The position numbers and the translations under genes are program-made. Source: an uncultured Lachnospiraceae bacterium (lineage in GTDB: Bacteria > Bacillota > Clostridia > Lachnospirales > Lachnospiraceae). Taken from it: 42,253 nucleotides of DNA. Numbering within the stretch: position 1 is the first letter of the stretch; each line of letters starts with the position of its first letter. The notes under the pieces are model-generated. The model worked only from the letters and a program-made list of their open reading frames with translations. It was not told the origin of the DNA and did not search any database. The stretch lies in NCBI GenBank assembly GCA_947650005.1, contig CANSTU010000022.1:1-42253 (forward strand), in the 5' to 3' direction. This document shows positions 35,014-42,253 of this stretch, piece by piece.

Positions 35014-35955
35014 TTACTCCTGCTCTGATTTTACGTCAAAAAGGGCATTTACAAATTCATCTGCATTGAACTTCTGCAGATCCTCCATATCCTCTCCCAC
35101 ACCGATATACTTTACAGGCACATTCAGCTCGGATTGAATGGCCACAGCAATCCCGCCCTTAGCCGTACCGTCCATTTTGGTTAGGATAATTCCTGTCAAA
35201 TCCGCTACGCAACCAAATTCCCTGGCCTGCTGCAGGGCATTCTGCCCTGTAGTGGAATCCAGTACCACCAGGTTTTCCCGATGGGCCTCCGGGAATTCCC
35301 TGCTGATAATCCGATCCATTTTTTTCAGCTCTTCCATCAGGTTCTTTTTATTATGGAGCCTTCCAGCCGTATCGCACAGCAGCACATCCACATGCCTGGC
35401 CTTGGCCGCATTCACCGCATCGAATACCACACTGGCCGGGTCAGATCCTTCCGCCCCTCCGATCATATCCACACCAGCCCTGCTGGCCCAGCCCGCGAGC
35501 TGCTCCCCGGCAGCAGCCCGGAAAGTATCCGCTGCGGCAATTAAAACTTTACGCCCTTGCGCTTTCAGAATTCCCGCCAGTTTCCCCACGGAGGTAGTCT
35601 TACCCACGCCGTTCACACCGATCACCAGAATGATGGACTGCTTCTTCTCAAATTCATAGGCGGTCTCTCCCACAGCCATCTGTTCCCTAATGCTGTCGAT
35701 CAGAAGCTGTTTGCAGTCCGCCGGATCCTTGATATGCCGTTCCTTCACCTGCGCTTTCAAGCGCTCCAGGATATCCGAGGCAGCGTTGACGCCGATATCT
35801 CCCATGATAAGGATTTCCTCCAATTCTTCATAGAATTCGTCATCGATGGAAGAAAATCCGTTAAACACGGAATCAATGCCGTTTACAATATTATTCCTCG
35901 TTTTATTCAGGCCATCCTTCAACCTCGCAAAAAAGCCCTTCTTCTCCTCACTCAC
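35014..35955 (-). CDS. ftsY: Signal recognition particle receptor FtsY
   Basis: 313 residues with N and G domains of the SRP GTPase family: P-loop GVNGVGKTTSVGKLA, DTAGRLHNKKNL and TKMDGTAKGG. It docks Ffh-ribosome complexes at the membrane. It lacks a long acidic A domain, as is normal in Firmicutes. I chose the GTG at 35955 (VSEEKKGFFARLK), which has GGAG 6 nt upstream; the in-frame ATG at 35991 has no ribosome-binding site and would translate through a leader hairpin. Normally followed by ylxM-ffh; here that block is 29 kb away. Confidence 0.93.
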   Translation of the reverse strand: MSEEKKGFFARLKDGLNKTRNNIVNGIDSVFNGFSSIDDEFYEELEEILIMGDIGVNAASDILERLKAQVKERHIKDPADCKQLLIDSIREQMAVGETAYEFEKKQSIILVIGVNGVGKTTSVGKLAGILKAQGRKVLIAAADTFRAAAGEQLAGWASRAGVDMIGGAEGSDPASVVFDAVNAAKARHVDVLLCDTAGRLHNKKNLMEELKKMDRIISREFPEAHRENLVVLDSTTGQNALQQAREFGCVADLTGIILTKMDGTAKGGIAVAIQSELNVPVKYIGVGEDMEDLQKFNADEFVNALFDVKSEQE

Positions 35956-35961
35956 GCCAAA

Positions 35962-36052
35962 CTCCAATCCGCCTTGTTTAAGGCATTCCATTCAAGAGCA
36001 TGAAATCACAGATTTCATGTACTCCCCTATGCCTTCTTTAAGGCATTAATCA
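35962..36052 (-). repeat. Stem-loop leader cassettes between smc and ftsY
   Basis: Two cassette copies in the mRNA sense. The first (36021-36052) opens at TGATT, whose TGA is the smc stop codon, then has the stem ATGCCTT/AAGGCAT and ends GGGGAGT. The second (35962-35988) is GAATGCCTT-AAAC-AAGGCGG ending ATTGGAG, the ftsY ribosome-binding site. Between them lies a hairpin ATGAAATC/GATTTCAT (36000-36018) almost identical to one in the plsX leader (41905-41923). Confidence 0.55.
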
Positions 36053-39000
36053 GTTATCCAGTTCTTTGTCGATCAGGCTCACGCTGACCAGGGTGGAGAT
36101 TCCCTTTTCCTGCATTGTAATACCATACAGCCTGTCCGCCTTCTCCATGGTCCCTCTTCTGTGGGTAATGACGATGAATTGCGTATGTTTCGTCAGCTTA
36201 TGTAAATAACCCGCAAACCGTCCCACATTGCTGTCGTCCAGGGCCGCTTCGATCTCATCCAACAAACAGAAGGGAGATGGCTTCAGGTTCTGGATGGCAA
36301 ATAGAAGGGAGATGGCCGTAAGCGCCTTTTCTCCGCCGGAAAGCTGCATCATGTTCTGCAGCTTTTTTCCCGGCGGCTGGGCGATGATTCGAATTCCTGC
36401 CTCCAGGATATCTTCGTCTTCCATCAACTCCAGTGTTCCCTTTCCGCCGCCGAATAATTCCCGGAAAACCTTGTCAAATTCCTGTCCAATCTGGGCGAAT
36501 TTTTCCTTGAACTGCCTGCGCATGGCTTCATCCAGTTCCTTGATGACGCCCACCAGGGTCTCTTCCGCCGCCACCAGATCATCATGTTGGTTTTTCAGGA
36601 AAGTGAAGCGCTCCATCAGATTCTTATAATCCTCAATGGCATTTACGTTCACGTCCCCCAATTTCCGGATCTGATCCTTTAGGGAGGCGATTTCCTTCTT
36701 CATAGCGGCCAAATCCTGCATAGATTCATCCCGTAGGGCGGCGGCATCGCTCAGGGTGATTTCATATTCATCCCACATATAGTTAATCTGGGATTCCACG
36801 GATTCTTCCAGCTTTTCCCTCTGGGCATTCAGACGATAGACTTCCTTATCCAGTCCGGCCTGGCGGTCGGCAAGACTTTCCCGGTCTGCGAAGAAATTTT
36901 TCTGCTGCGCGGCCAGAAGTTCCTTTCTGGCCACATCCTCTTTCAATTTCTTTTCCCCGTCCGTCTGGCTCGTATGAGAGGCCAGGATGGTTTCCTGAAG
37001 GCTTTGGATGTCTTTCAGGCGGGTTTCTATTTCCTCCGCCCTTTGGTCTAATCCGGACTGAACTTCCTCCAGCTCCTGCGTGAATCTGTGAATTTCTCCT
37101 TCCACACGTTCCAGGTTGGTCTGCTCAAACCCCTGTTTCTGGCGGATTTTTTCCACCTCCACATCCCATTCCGCTACCCGGGCAGCCTGTCCGGCCTCCT
37201 CTTCCCGCAAGCCTTCCAATTCCTTCTCCGCTTCAGAAATTCGCTTCTTTACGTCCTCCTCCAGCTTTTCTGATGCTTCCAGCTGGCCGCGGATACGTTC
37301 TTTATCACTGTGGATTTCTTCCATTTGAGCCGCGATCTGCATCTGCTCCTTTTGCAGATCCTCAAATCCTTGGCCAGCCTTCTCGCGTTTCTCTCTGGCT
37401 GATGCCACATTCATTCTGGCCGTGTTCTGATGAATAAATTCCTGCTGGAGAGATGATTTTACCTGTTCCAGCTCCATACGCAGGCTGTTTCGGCGCTTTT
37501 TGGTCTGCTCGATCTCGTCTAAAAGGGTATCCACCTGCCGCAGGGTATCCTTGACCGCCTTTTCCAGTTCCTCAATCTCCCGCCTTCTTCCCAACAGGTT
37601 GCTGCTGTTGCGGAAGGCGCCTCCGCTGATGGCGCCTCCTGGCGTAAAAAGTTCTCCTTCCAGCGTGACCATGCGCAGGCAGTAACCGTATTTTCTGGCG
37701 ATTCGTACCGCTTGATCCACATTTTCAACCACCAGGATCCGTCCCAGTAGGGAGGAGGCCACATCCCGATATCGTTCGTCCACCCGCACCAGGGTATCCG
37801 CCAGGCCCAGAACACCTTGTTCTGACAGAACTTCCCGCTGGCGGAACTCCTGCCTGTTTCGGATGCTGGTCAATGGCAGAAATGTGGCCCGTCCCGCCTT
37901 ATTGGTTTTCAGGAAACCGATCATCCGCTTAGCAGTCTCTTCGTTATCCGTGACGATATTCTGGATGCTGCCGCCCAGGGCGGTTTCAATGGCCACTTCA
38001 TATCTGGCATCTACCTTCAAAAGATCCGCTACCACACCGATAATTCCCGGATTGCCCTCCTTTTGCTCCATGACCCGTTTTATGCTTCCACCATATCCCT
38101 CATAGCGTTCTGTGAGATTGGTCAAAGCCTCCAGCTTGGATTTTTTCTGGTGATAGATAACCTGGGTGTCCCGCAGCTTCTGATCCTTTGCGGCCATTTC
38201 ATCCCGGATTTCATTCAGTCTTTCTTCGGTCAGCGATTGGCTTTCGTTGAGCTTGGAAATATTGTCATTGATTCGTAGGAATTCCAGTTCCAGTTCCTTG
38301 ATGTTCTCTTCCTGCTGTGTTTCATCCGATTTCGCCCGCAGCAGTCTGGAATTCAGTTCCGCTTTTCTGATCTGAACCTGCTCCATCATGGTGTCATAAC
38401 GGCCCATCCGGGATTTGATGGTGGCGCGCTCGTTCAATTCGTTAATGATCGTATTCTTGCCGCTTTCGATGTTGGCATTCAGTTCTTCTATCCTTGAAAG
38501 GACATCGGAAAGAAGGGCGGCTGCCTCTGACCGCACCGCCTCCAATTCACCCAGGCGTCCGTCAGTCTCCCTCTTTTCTTCCAGGATGCGATCCCGGTCT
38601 GCGCCCCGCTGGCCGATATCTGCTGAGAGAGCCTCCTTCCTGTTTTTCAGGTGCGCTTCATTCCCCTTTGCGGAATTGATCTGCTCCTTCAGGACATTGA
38701 TCTGTCCTTCCAGTTTTCCCTGCATGAGACCTGTATCAGCCAGAAAAGTACGGGCCTTCTCAATCCTACCGTCCAGTTGCTCGATCTCTGCCTGAACCCG
38801 TTCATATTCTTCTTTGATATGTTCATATTTTTGCGTGGTTTCCTGAAGCTCTTGCGAAGCGTTATCGTACTTTTGGCCGATTTCCGTAAGCTGTTCCCGC
38901 AGCCTGGTATTTTCCAGGAGGAATACATTTACGTCAAGCCCTTTTTGTTCCTCCTTCTTTTTCAAATAGATTCGGGCCTTTTCCGACTGTTTTTCAAGAG

Positions 39001-39610
39001 GGCCGACCTGCTTTTCCAGCTCGGCCAGAATGTCCCGTACGCGCAATAAGTTTTGCCGTTCTTCCTCCAGCTTCTTTACAGCCGTGTTCTTCCGTCTTTT
39101 GAATTTCACGATTCCGGCCGCCTCGTCGAATAACTCCCTACGTTCCTCCGGCTTTCCGCTGAGAATTTTATCGATCTGCCCCTGCCCGATGATGGAATAG
39201 CCTTCTTTACCGATACCGGTATCGTAAAATAATTCGTTCACATCCTTTAGGCGGCATGCCGTTCCGTTCAACAGGTATTCACTCTCTCCGGAACGGTAGA
39301 TCCGTCTGGCCACCGTGACTTCCTCATAATCGATGGCCAACTGATGATCGCTGTTGTCCAAAGTAATCGCCACGTAGGCATAGCTCATGGGTTTTTTCAG
39401 TTCCGTGCCTGAAAAGATCACATCCTGCATGGATGCGCCGCGTAGCTGTTTGATACGCTGTTCCCCCAAAACCCAGCGTACCGCGTCCGCCACGTTGCTT
39501 TTTCCGCTGCCGTTTGGCCCCACAATCCCGGTGATCCCGTTGTGGAACTGAAAATTAATCTTATTGGCAAAGGACTTGAAACCATGTATCTCTATACTCT
39601 TTAAATACAT
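36050..39610 (-). CDS. smc: Chromosome segregation ATPase SMC
   Basis: 1186 residues, the usual length. Walker [10 protein letters not shown] (31-39), a long coiled coil, a hinge around residues 510-670, a second coiled coil, signature [10 protein letters not shown] (1090-1099) and Walker [14 protein letters not shown]. With ScpA/ScpB it forms the bacterial condensin that organises and segregates the chromosome. The ATG directly abuts the rnc stop (TAAATG), so the two are translationally coupled. Confidence 0.97.
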   Translation of the reverse strand: MYLKSIEIHGFKSFANKINFQFHNGITGIVGPNGSGKSNVADAVRWVLGEQRIKQLRGASMQDVIFSGTELKKPMSYAYVAITLDNSDHQLAIDYEEVTVARRIYRSGESEYLLNGTACRLKDVNELFYDTGIGKEGYSIIGQGQIDKILSGKPEERRELFDEAAGIVKFKRRKNTAVKKLEEERQNLLRVRDILAELEKQVGPLEKQSEKARIYLKKKEEQKGLDVNVFLLENTRLREQLTEIGQKYDNASQELQETTQKYEHIKEEYERVQAEIEQLDGRIEKARTFLADTGLMQGKLEGQINVLKEQINSAKGNEAHLKNRKEALSADIGQRGADRDRILEEKRETDGRLGELEAVRSEAAALLSDVLSRIEELNANIESGKNTIINELNERATIKSRMGRYDTMMEQVQIRKAELNSRLLRAKSDETQQEENIKELELEFLRINDNISKLNESQSLTEERLNEIRDEMAAKDQKLRDTQVIYHQKKSKLEALTNLTERYEGYGGSIKRVMEQKEGNPGIIGVVADLLKVDARYEVAIETALGGSIQNIVTDNEETAKRMIGFLKTNKAGRATFLPLTSIRNRQEFRQREVLSEQGVLGLADTLVRVDERYRDVASSLLGRILVVENVDQAVRIARKYGYCLRMVTLEGELFTPGGAISGGAFRNSSNLLGRRREIEELEKAVKDTLRQVDTLLDEIEQTKKRRNSLRMELEQVKSSLQQEFIHQNTARMNVASAREKREKAGQGFEDLQKEQMQIAAQMEEIHSDKERIRGQLEASEKLEEDVKKRISEAEKELEGLREEEAGQAARVAEWDVEVEKIRQKQGFEQTNLERVEGEIHRFTQELEEVQSGLDQRAEEIETRLKDIQSLQETILASHTSQTDGEKKLKEDVARKELLAAQQKNFFADRESLADRQAGLDKEVYRLNAQREKLEESVESQINYMWDEYEITLSDAAALRDESMQDLAAMKKEIASLKDQIRKLGDVNVNAIEDYKNLMERFTFLKNQHDDLVAAEETLVGVIKELDEAMRRQFKEKFAQIGQEFDKVFRELFGGGKGTLELMEDEDILEAGIRIIAQPPGKKLQNMMQLSGGEKALTAISLLFAIQNLKPSPFCLLDEIEAALDDSNVGRFAGYLHKLTKHTQFIVITHRRGTMEKADRLYGITMQEKGISTLVSVSLIDKELDN

Positions 39611-40336
39611 TTATCTGCTTTCCTCTCCCTCCCAGATCCGTTCCTGACGCAGGGATAGAATGGTCTGATAGGCTGCCTGCTGTTCCGCCGCTTTTTTCGT
39701 CCTTCCTTTTCCCCTGCCTGCCGTCCTGCCATCCAATCGGGCTTCCACCAGAAATTGCTTATCGTGATCCGGCCCCTCCTCTCCCATCAGGACGTATTCA
39801 AATACGGTTCCGGGGATTGCCTGAATCATTTCCTGCAGAACGGTTTTACTATCATAGAAAAGAATTTTGTTCTCCAGATCCGTTAAAACAAAACGGTGGA
39901 TGAACGCATGTGCAGCCTCAAAACCACCGTCCAGATACAGGGCTCCGATCATCGCCTCCATAGCATCCGATGTGATGGACTCCCGTTCCCTGCCCCCAGT
40001 GGATTCCTCCCCACGTCCCAGCAGCATATATTTTCCCAGCTCCAGATCTCTGGCGCAATAGGCCAGCGCCGGTTCACAGACCATAGAAGAACGCAGCTTC
40101 GTCAGTTTTCCCTCCGGCATATCACGATTTGCATGGAACAGAAAATCGCTGGAAACCAGTTCCAGGACCGCATCGCCCAAAAACTCAAGCCGTTCATAGT
40201 TCTCTAATTTATTGATTTTCTGCTCGTTTGAATAAGAACTATGGGTCAATGCCTGCTGCAACAGCTTTTTATCATGAAACTGATACCCTATCCTTCTTTC
40301 CAATTCTTCCAGACTGTACTTCACATTTGCTCCCAT
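39611..40336 (-). CDS. rnc: Ribonuclease III
   Basis: 241 residues or slightly fewer: a catalytic endonuclease domain with the signature ERLEFLGDAVLEL (48-60) and the second acidic cluster ESITSDAMEAMIGALYLDGG, then a C-terminal dsRNA-binding domain ending in a GRGKGRTKKAAEQQAA stretch. It cleaves double-stranded RNA in rRNA precursors and mRNAs. The ATG at 40336 lies inside a leader cassette (ATGGGAGC); if GGGAGC is the ribosome-binding site, the true start would be the GTG at 40324. Tandem perfect hairpins in its leader are possible self-cleavage sites. Confidence 0.95.
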   Translation of the reverse strand: MGANVKYSLEELERRIGYQFHDKKLLQQALTHSSYSNEQKINKLENYERLEFLGDAVLELVSSDFLFHANRDMPEGKLTKLRSSMVCEPALAYCARDLELGKYMLLGRGEESTGGRERESITSDAMEAMIGALYLDGGFEAAHAFIHRFVLTDLENKILFYDSKTVLQEMIQAIPGTVFEYVLMGEEGPDHDKQFLVEARLDGRTAGRGKGRTKKAAEQQAAYQTILSLRQERIWEGEESR

Positions 40337-40498
40337 CCGCCCGCCTTCGCGGGCATCTAAATCAAGGAGGTTGAAAGCGTACTTCTTTCAACCTTGCTCC
40401 CGTACGCCCGCTTTTGCGGGCATTTAAATCAAGGAGGTTGAAAGCGTACTTCTTTCAACCTTGCTCCCATCTGCACGCTTTCACAGGCGCACAAATCA
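40329..40498 (-). repeat. Tandem stem-loop array (67-bp period) in the rnc leader
   Basis: Three 36-bp cassettes start exactly 67 bp apart (plus-strand starts 40329, 40396 and 40463). The outermost is the most diverged. The first two have perfect CCCGC/GCGGG stems with 4-5-nt loops. The 31-bp spacers between cassettes are identical and contain a second perfect 10-bp stem, AGGTTGAAAG/CTTTCAACCT, with a 7-nt loop. The array therefore forms at least four strong hairpins between the acpP terminator and rnc. Confidence 0.85.
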
Positions 40499-40534
40499 AA
40501 AAGCCCTACCCGGGTTTCCCCGCTACGGGCTTTT
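40498..40534 (-). terminator. Rho-independent terminator after acpP
   Basis: In the minus sense AAAAGCCC pairs with GGGCTTTTT, with an inner CGGG/CCCG stem, ending in five T. It should end most plsX-acpP transcripts, so rnc-smc-ftsY needs readthrough or a promoter that I cannot locate in the short leader. Confidence 0.8.
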
Positions 40535-40568
40535 CGGATATGCTGCCTTCTTTCTGTTTCTATAATAA

Positions 40569-40799
40569 TTAATGAGAACTGCTTTTAATCAGCTCCATCG
40601 CCTCTCCGACCGTATGAATCTTTTCCGCGTTCTCGGCCGTAATCTCGATTTCAAAGGTTTCTTCAATTCCCATTACAATCTGGTAAAGATCCAACGAGTC
40701 CGCACACAGATCGTCCACAAAAGTGGTTTCCTCCGTGATTTCCTTGGGATCCACACACAATACTTCAGCAATGATTGTCCTCAGCTTATCAAGCTCCAT
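40569..40799 (-). CDS. acpP: Acyl carrier protein
   Basis: 76 residues, acidic, with the phosphopantetheine serine in CADSLDLYQIVMGIEE (about residues 32-47). The Tyr-Gln after DSLDL replaces the more usual Val-Glu but keeps the helix. It carries growing acyl chains in fatty acid synthesis and donates acyl groups to PlsX. It lies 27 nt after plsX. Confidence 0.95.
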   Translation of the reverse strand: MELDKLRTIIAEVLCVDPKEITEETTFVDDLCADSLDLYQIVMGIEETFEIEITAENAEKIHTVGEAMELIKSSSH

Positions 40800-40826
40800 A
40801 TCATTCGTCCTCTCCCTAACCTATGC

Positions 40827-41834
40827 TTATATCCCGGAAATCGATTTCTGAATTTTACCGATGATATCCTGCTCTCGGAAAGCCACGCACTGCAGGATGG
40901 TATTTTTAATTTCAATCGACTTGGAACTCCCATGGGTTTTCACCACAAGCCCCTTTAAACCCAGAAGTGGCGCACCGCCGTATTGTTCCAGGTCAAATTT
41001 CTTTAATGTCTGCTTCAAAGCAGGCTTAACCAGAAGAGCGCCGATCTTGCTTCTCAGACTCGACATCATCCCGCCCTTCACCATCTTGATGAGCGTACCG
41101 CCTACCCCTTCATATAGCTTCAAAATCACATTGCCCACAAAGGCTTCGCAGACGATCACATCCACCTCGCCCTTTGGGATATCCCTGGCTTCTACGCTTC
41201 CCACAAAGTTAATATCGCTGCATTCCTTCAGCAAGGGAAACGTTTCCTTCACCAGCGCATTGCCCTTTTTTTCCTCAGCACCGATGTTTACGATTCCCAC
41301 CCGTGGGTTTGGAACGCCCATCACGTATTTCATATAGATGGATCCCATCCTGGCAAACTGCACCAGCTGGGAAGGCCTGGAATCCACATTTGCCCCGCAA
41401 TCAATCAATAAGGCTGCTCCCTTTTCCGTGGGAATCAACGGAGCCAGAGGAGGACGTTCCACGCCCTTACTGCGCCCCACAATCACCTGGCCACCCACCA
41501 GCACTGCTCCCGTACTCCCCGCGGATACAAAGGCATCGCACGTGCCCTCCCGCACCATGTACAGACCTTTGACAATGGAAGAATCCTTCTTCCCTTTAAT
41601 CGCCGCCACAGGTGGTTCCGCCATAGCGATGATCTGGGTGGCGTTCACCACCTCGATCTGTTCAGGCGGATAGGTATATTGTGCCAATTCAGTTCTGATA
41701 GCCTCTTCTTTTCCCACCAGGAAGGCCTTGATCTTCTTTTCACTGCAGACGGCATCCACCGTTCCTTTGACTATTTCCGCGGGCGCATTGTCTCCTCCCA
41801 TAGCATCCACTGCCACATTCACATATTCTGCCAT
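40827..41834 (-). CDS. plsX: Phosphate acyltransferase PlsX
   Basis: 335 residues starting MAEYVNVAVDAMGGDNAP at the ATG at 41834 (GAGGGAAG just upstream), with the family blocks SAGSTGAVLVGG, RPPLAPLIPT and DCGANVDSRP. It makes acyl-phosphate from acyl-ACP for the first step of phospholipid synthesis. The usual upstream rpmF/yceD genes are not present; instead there is a structured leader and a strong promoter. Confidence 0.96.
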   Translation of the reverse strand: MAEYVNVAVDAMGGDNAPAEIVKGTVDAVCSEKKIKAFLVGKEEAIRTELAQYTYPPEQIEVVNATQIIAMAEPPVAAIKGKKDSSIVKGLYMVREGTCDAFVSAGSTGAVLVGGQVIVGRSKGVERPPLAPLIPTEKGAALLIDCGANVDSRPSQLVQFARMGSIYMKYVMGVPNPRVGIVNIGAEEKKGNALVKETFPLLKECSDINFVGSVEARDIPKGEVDVIVCEAFVGNVILKLYEGVGGTLIKMVKGGMMSSLRSKIGALLVKPALKQTLKKFDLEQYGGAPLLGLKGLVVKTHGSSKSIEIKNTILQCVAFREQDIIGKIQKSISGI

Positions 41835-41845
41835 TCTTCCCTCTA

Positions 41846-41923
41846 GCTCCCATCTGTCCGCTTCGGCGGGCATTCAAATCAGGCTAAGGAAACTCTCGTT
41901 TCCTGTGAAATCGAAGATTTCAC
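41846..41923 (-). repeat. Stem-loop cassette and accessory hairpins in the plsX leader
   Basis: The 36-bp cassette at 41846-41881 opens TGATTTGAATGCCCGC in the mRNA sense and closes CAGATGGGAGC, 11 nt before the plsX start. Upstream in the transcript lie AGGAAAC/GTTTCCT (41887-41904) and GTGAAATC/GATTTCAC (41905-41923) hairpins; the latter recurs in the ftsY leader. Confidence 0.65.
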
Positions 41924-41972
41924 GATATTCCACAGCCGTGGCTGTCCTTTATATTGCCACTCGGACAACTGC

Positions 41973-42045
41973 CACAGACCTCGCAGCCGGGTTTTGCCGC
42001 ATCTTCGCATCTTGGCCCCTGCAAAGCCCGGCTGCGGGATCTGTG
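41973..42045 (-). ncRNA. Long 5'-terminal hairpin in the plsX mRNA leader
   Basis: A 73-nt inverted repeat. In the mRNA sense CACAGATCCCGCAGCCGGG pairs with CCCGGCTGCGAGGTCTGTG with two or three mismatches, extended inward by TTTGC/GCAAA across one mismatch. The loop holds a direct repeat AAGATGCG. It begins about 7 nt after the predicted transcript start, so it would cap the mRNA. It matches no riboswitch that I recognise. Confidence 0.6.
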
Positions 42046-42058
42046 TTTCTTCCATATA

Positions 42059-42087
42059 AATATACTAAAGAAGGCCTTAAAAGTCAA
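42059..42087 (-). promoter_or_regulatory. Sigma-A promoter of plsX-acpP
   Basis: In the minus sense: TTGACT, a 17-bp spacer, then TATATT. The predicted start near 42052 gives a leader of about 220 nt that contains the hairpins described here. Confidence 0.8.
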
Positions 42088-42253
42088 TAATGGCTGTATT
42101 ATCCTACATAGCTGGGCAATAGTTGCATTTCCCACCTCTGTCAGGATGCAGTTCCGAGAAGCGCAGCCCAGGAGCGGGCGTGGAATCCACATCAAGTTTT
42201 TGAGCGCCATCGCGCCGGACATTTCGATGAGCCCTGGACGCTTCCCTGTCGAG
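42088..42253. other. Right-end stretch with no identifiable gene
   Basis: Open frames run across this stretch on both strands, including a minus-strand frame entering from the right edge and ending near 42104, but none shows a recognisable motif or a ribosome-binding site. It could hold the end of a gene lying mostly outside the window. Confidence 0.3.

Noticed and set aside
33830-35137. Long plus-strand open frame (435 codons) opposite ilvA
   Set aside because: It is antisense to a convincing threonine ammonia-lyase, has no recognisable motif, and its His/Gln-rich content is what the reverse of GC-biased codons gives.
40329-40498. Possible CRISPR array (regular 67-bp period)
   Set aside because: Spacers are identical to each other and the repeats are palindromic leader units; only three copies and no cas genes.
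41920-42222. Minus-strand frame of 100 codons with a Cys-rich end upstream of plsX
   Set aside because: It runs across the promoter and the long hairpin, has no ribosome-binding site, and its Cys pattern comes from the inverted repeat.

Overview
The window looks like chromosome of a spore-forming, low-to-mid-GC Gram-positive clostridium, most likely Lachnospiraceae-like. The basis is the housekeeping gene set and order, single-membrane-type envelope genes and strong sigma-A-type promoters. I infer the group from protein style and synteny; no database search was possible. Almost everything from 1.7 kb to the right end is on the minus strand, so transcription runs from high to low coordinates.

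Two blocks of housekeeping genes frame the window. The right block (41.8 to 32.8 kb, in transcription order) is plsX, acpP, rnc, smc, ftsY, a threonine ammonia-lyase and a YitT-family membrane protein. The left block (6.0 to 1.7 kb) is ylxM, ffh, rpsP, khpA, rimM and trmD. In many Firmicutes these form one run in which ftsY is followed closely by ylxM-ffh. Here they are separated by about 29 kb, of which about 26.5 kb (6.2-32.7 kb) encodes surface-polysaccharide functions. The trmD product carries an extra GNAT acetyltransferase domain.

The polysaccharide island has three parts. (i) 32.7-21.4 kb: a DUF4832-type protein, GT2 glycosyltransferases, a GT2/polysaccharide-pyruvyl-transferase fusion, an iron-sulfur F420-hydrogenase-beta-like protein, a PglK-like ABC transporter and a Wzx-like flippase. 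(ii) 21.3-13.0 kb: a Gram-positive type Pel operon in the order pelD-pelE-pelA(deacetylase type)-pelF-pelG, with its own near-consensus promoter. Its PelD carries a degenerate N-terminal SDR domain and keeps an RxxD c-di-GMP I-site. Its PelF ends in a very acidic Asp/Tyr tail. (iii) 12.9-6.2 kb: a small membrane protein, a GT4 glycosyltransferase interrupted by a run of ten G (a candidate phase-variable gene, OFF in this sequence), a polyprenol-phosphate-type GT2, a second DUF4832-type protein, a large GT-C-like membrane protein and a DUF1919 protein. Together they suggest a c-di-GMP-controlled exopolysaccharide plus a second, pyruvylated and switchable surface glycan.

The left end (0-1.7 kb) holds the N-terminus of a subtilisin-like protease, a small Cys/Gly-rich repeat protein with a sporulation-type promoter, and two small genes of unknown function.

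The most unusual non-coding signal is a recurring leader cassette of about 30-36 bp: a short GC-rich stem-loop followed by a GGGAGC-like ribosome-binding site. Copies sit directly before khpA, pelA, ftsY, rnc (three tandem copies, 67-bp period) and plsX. The plsX leader also begins with a long, near-perfect 73-nt hairpin right after a consensus promoter.
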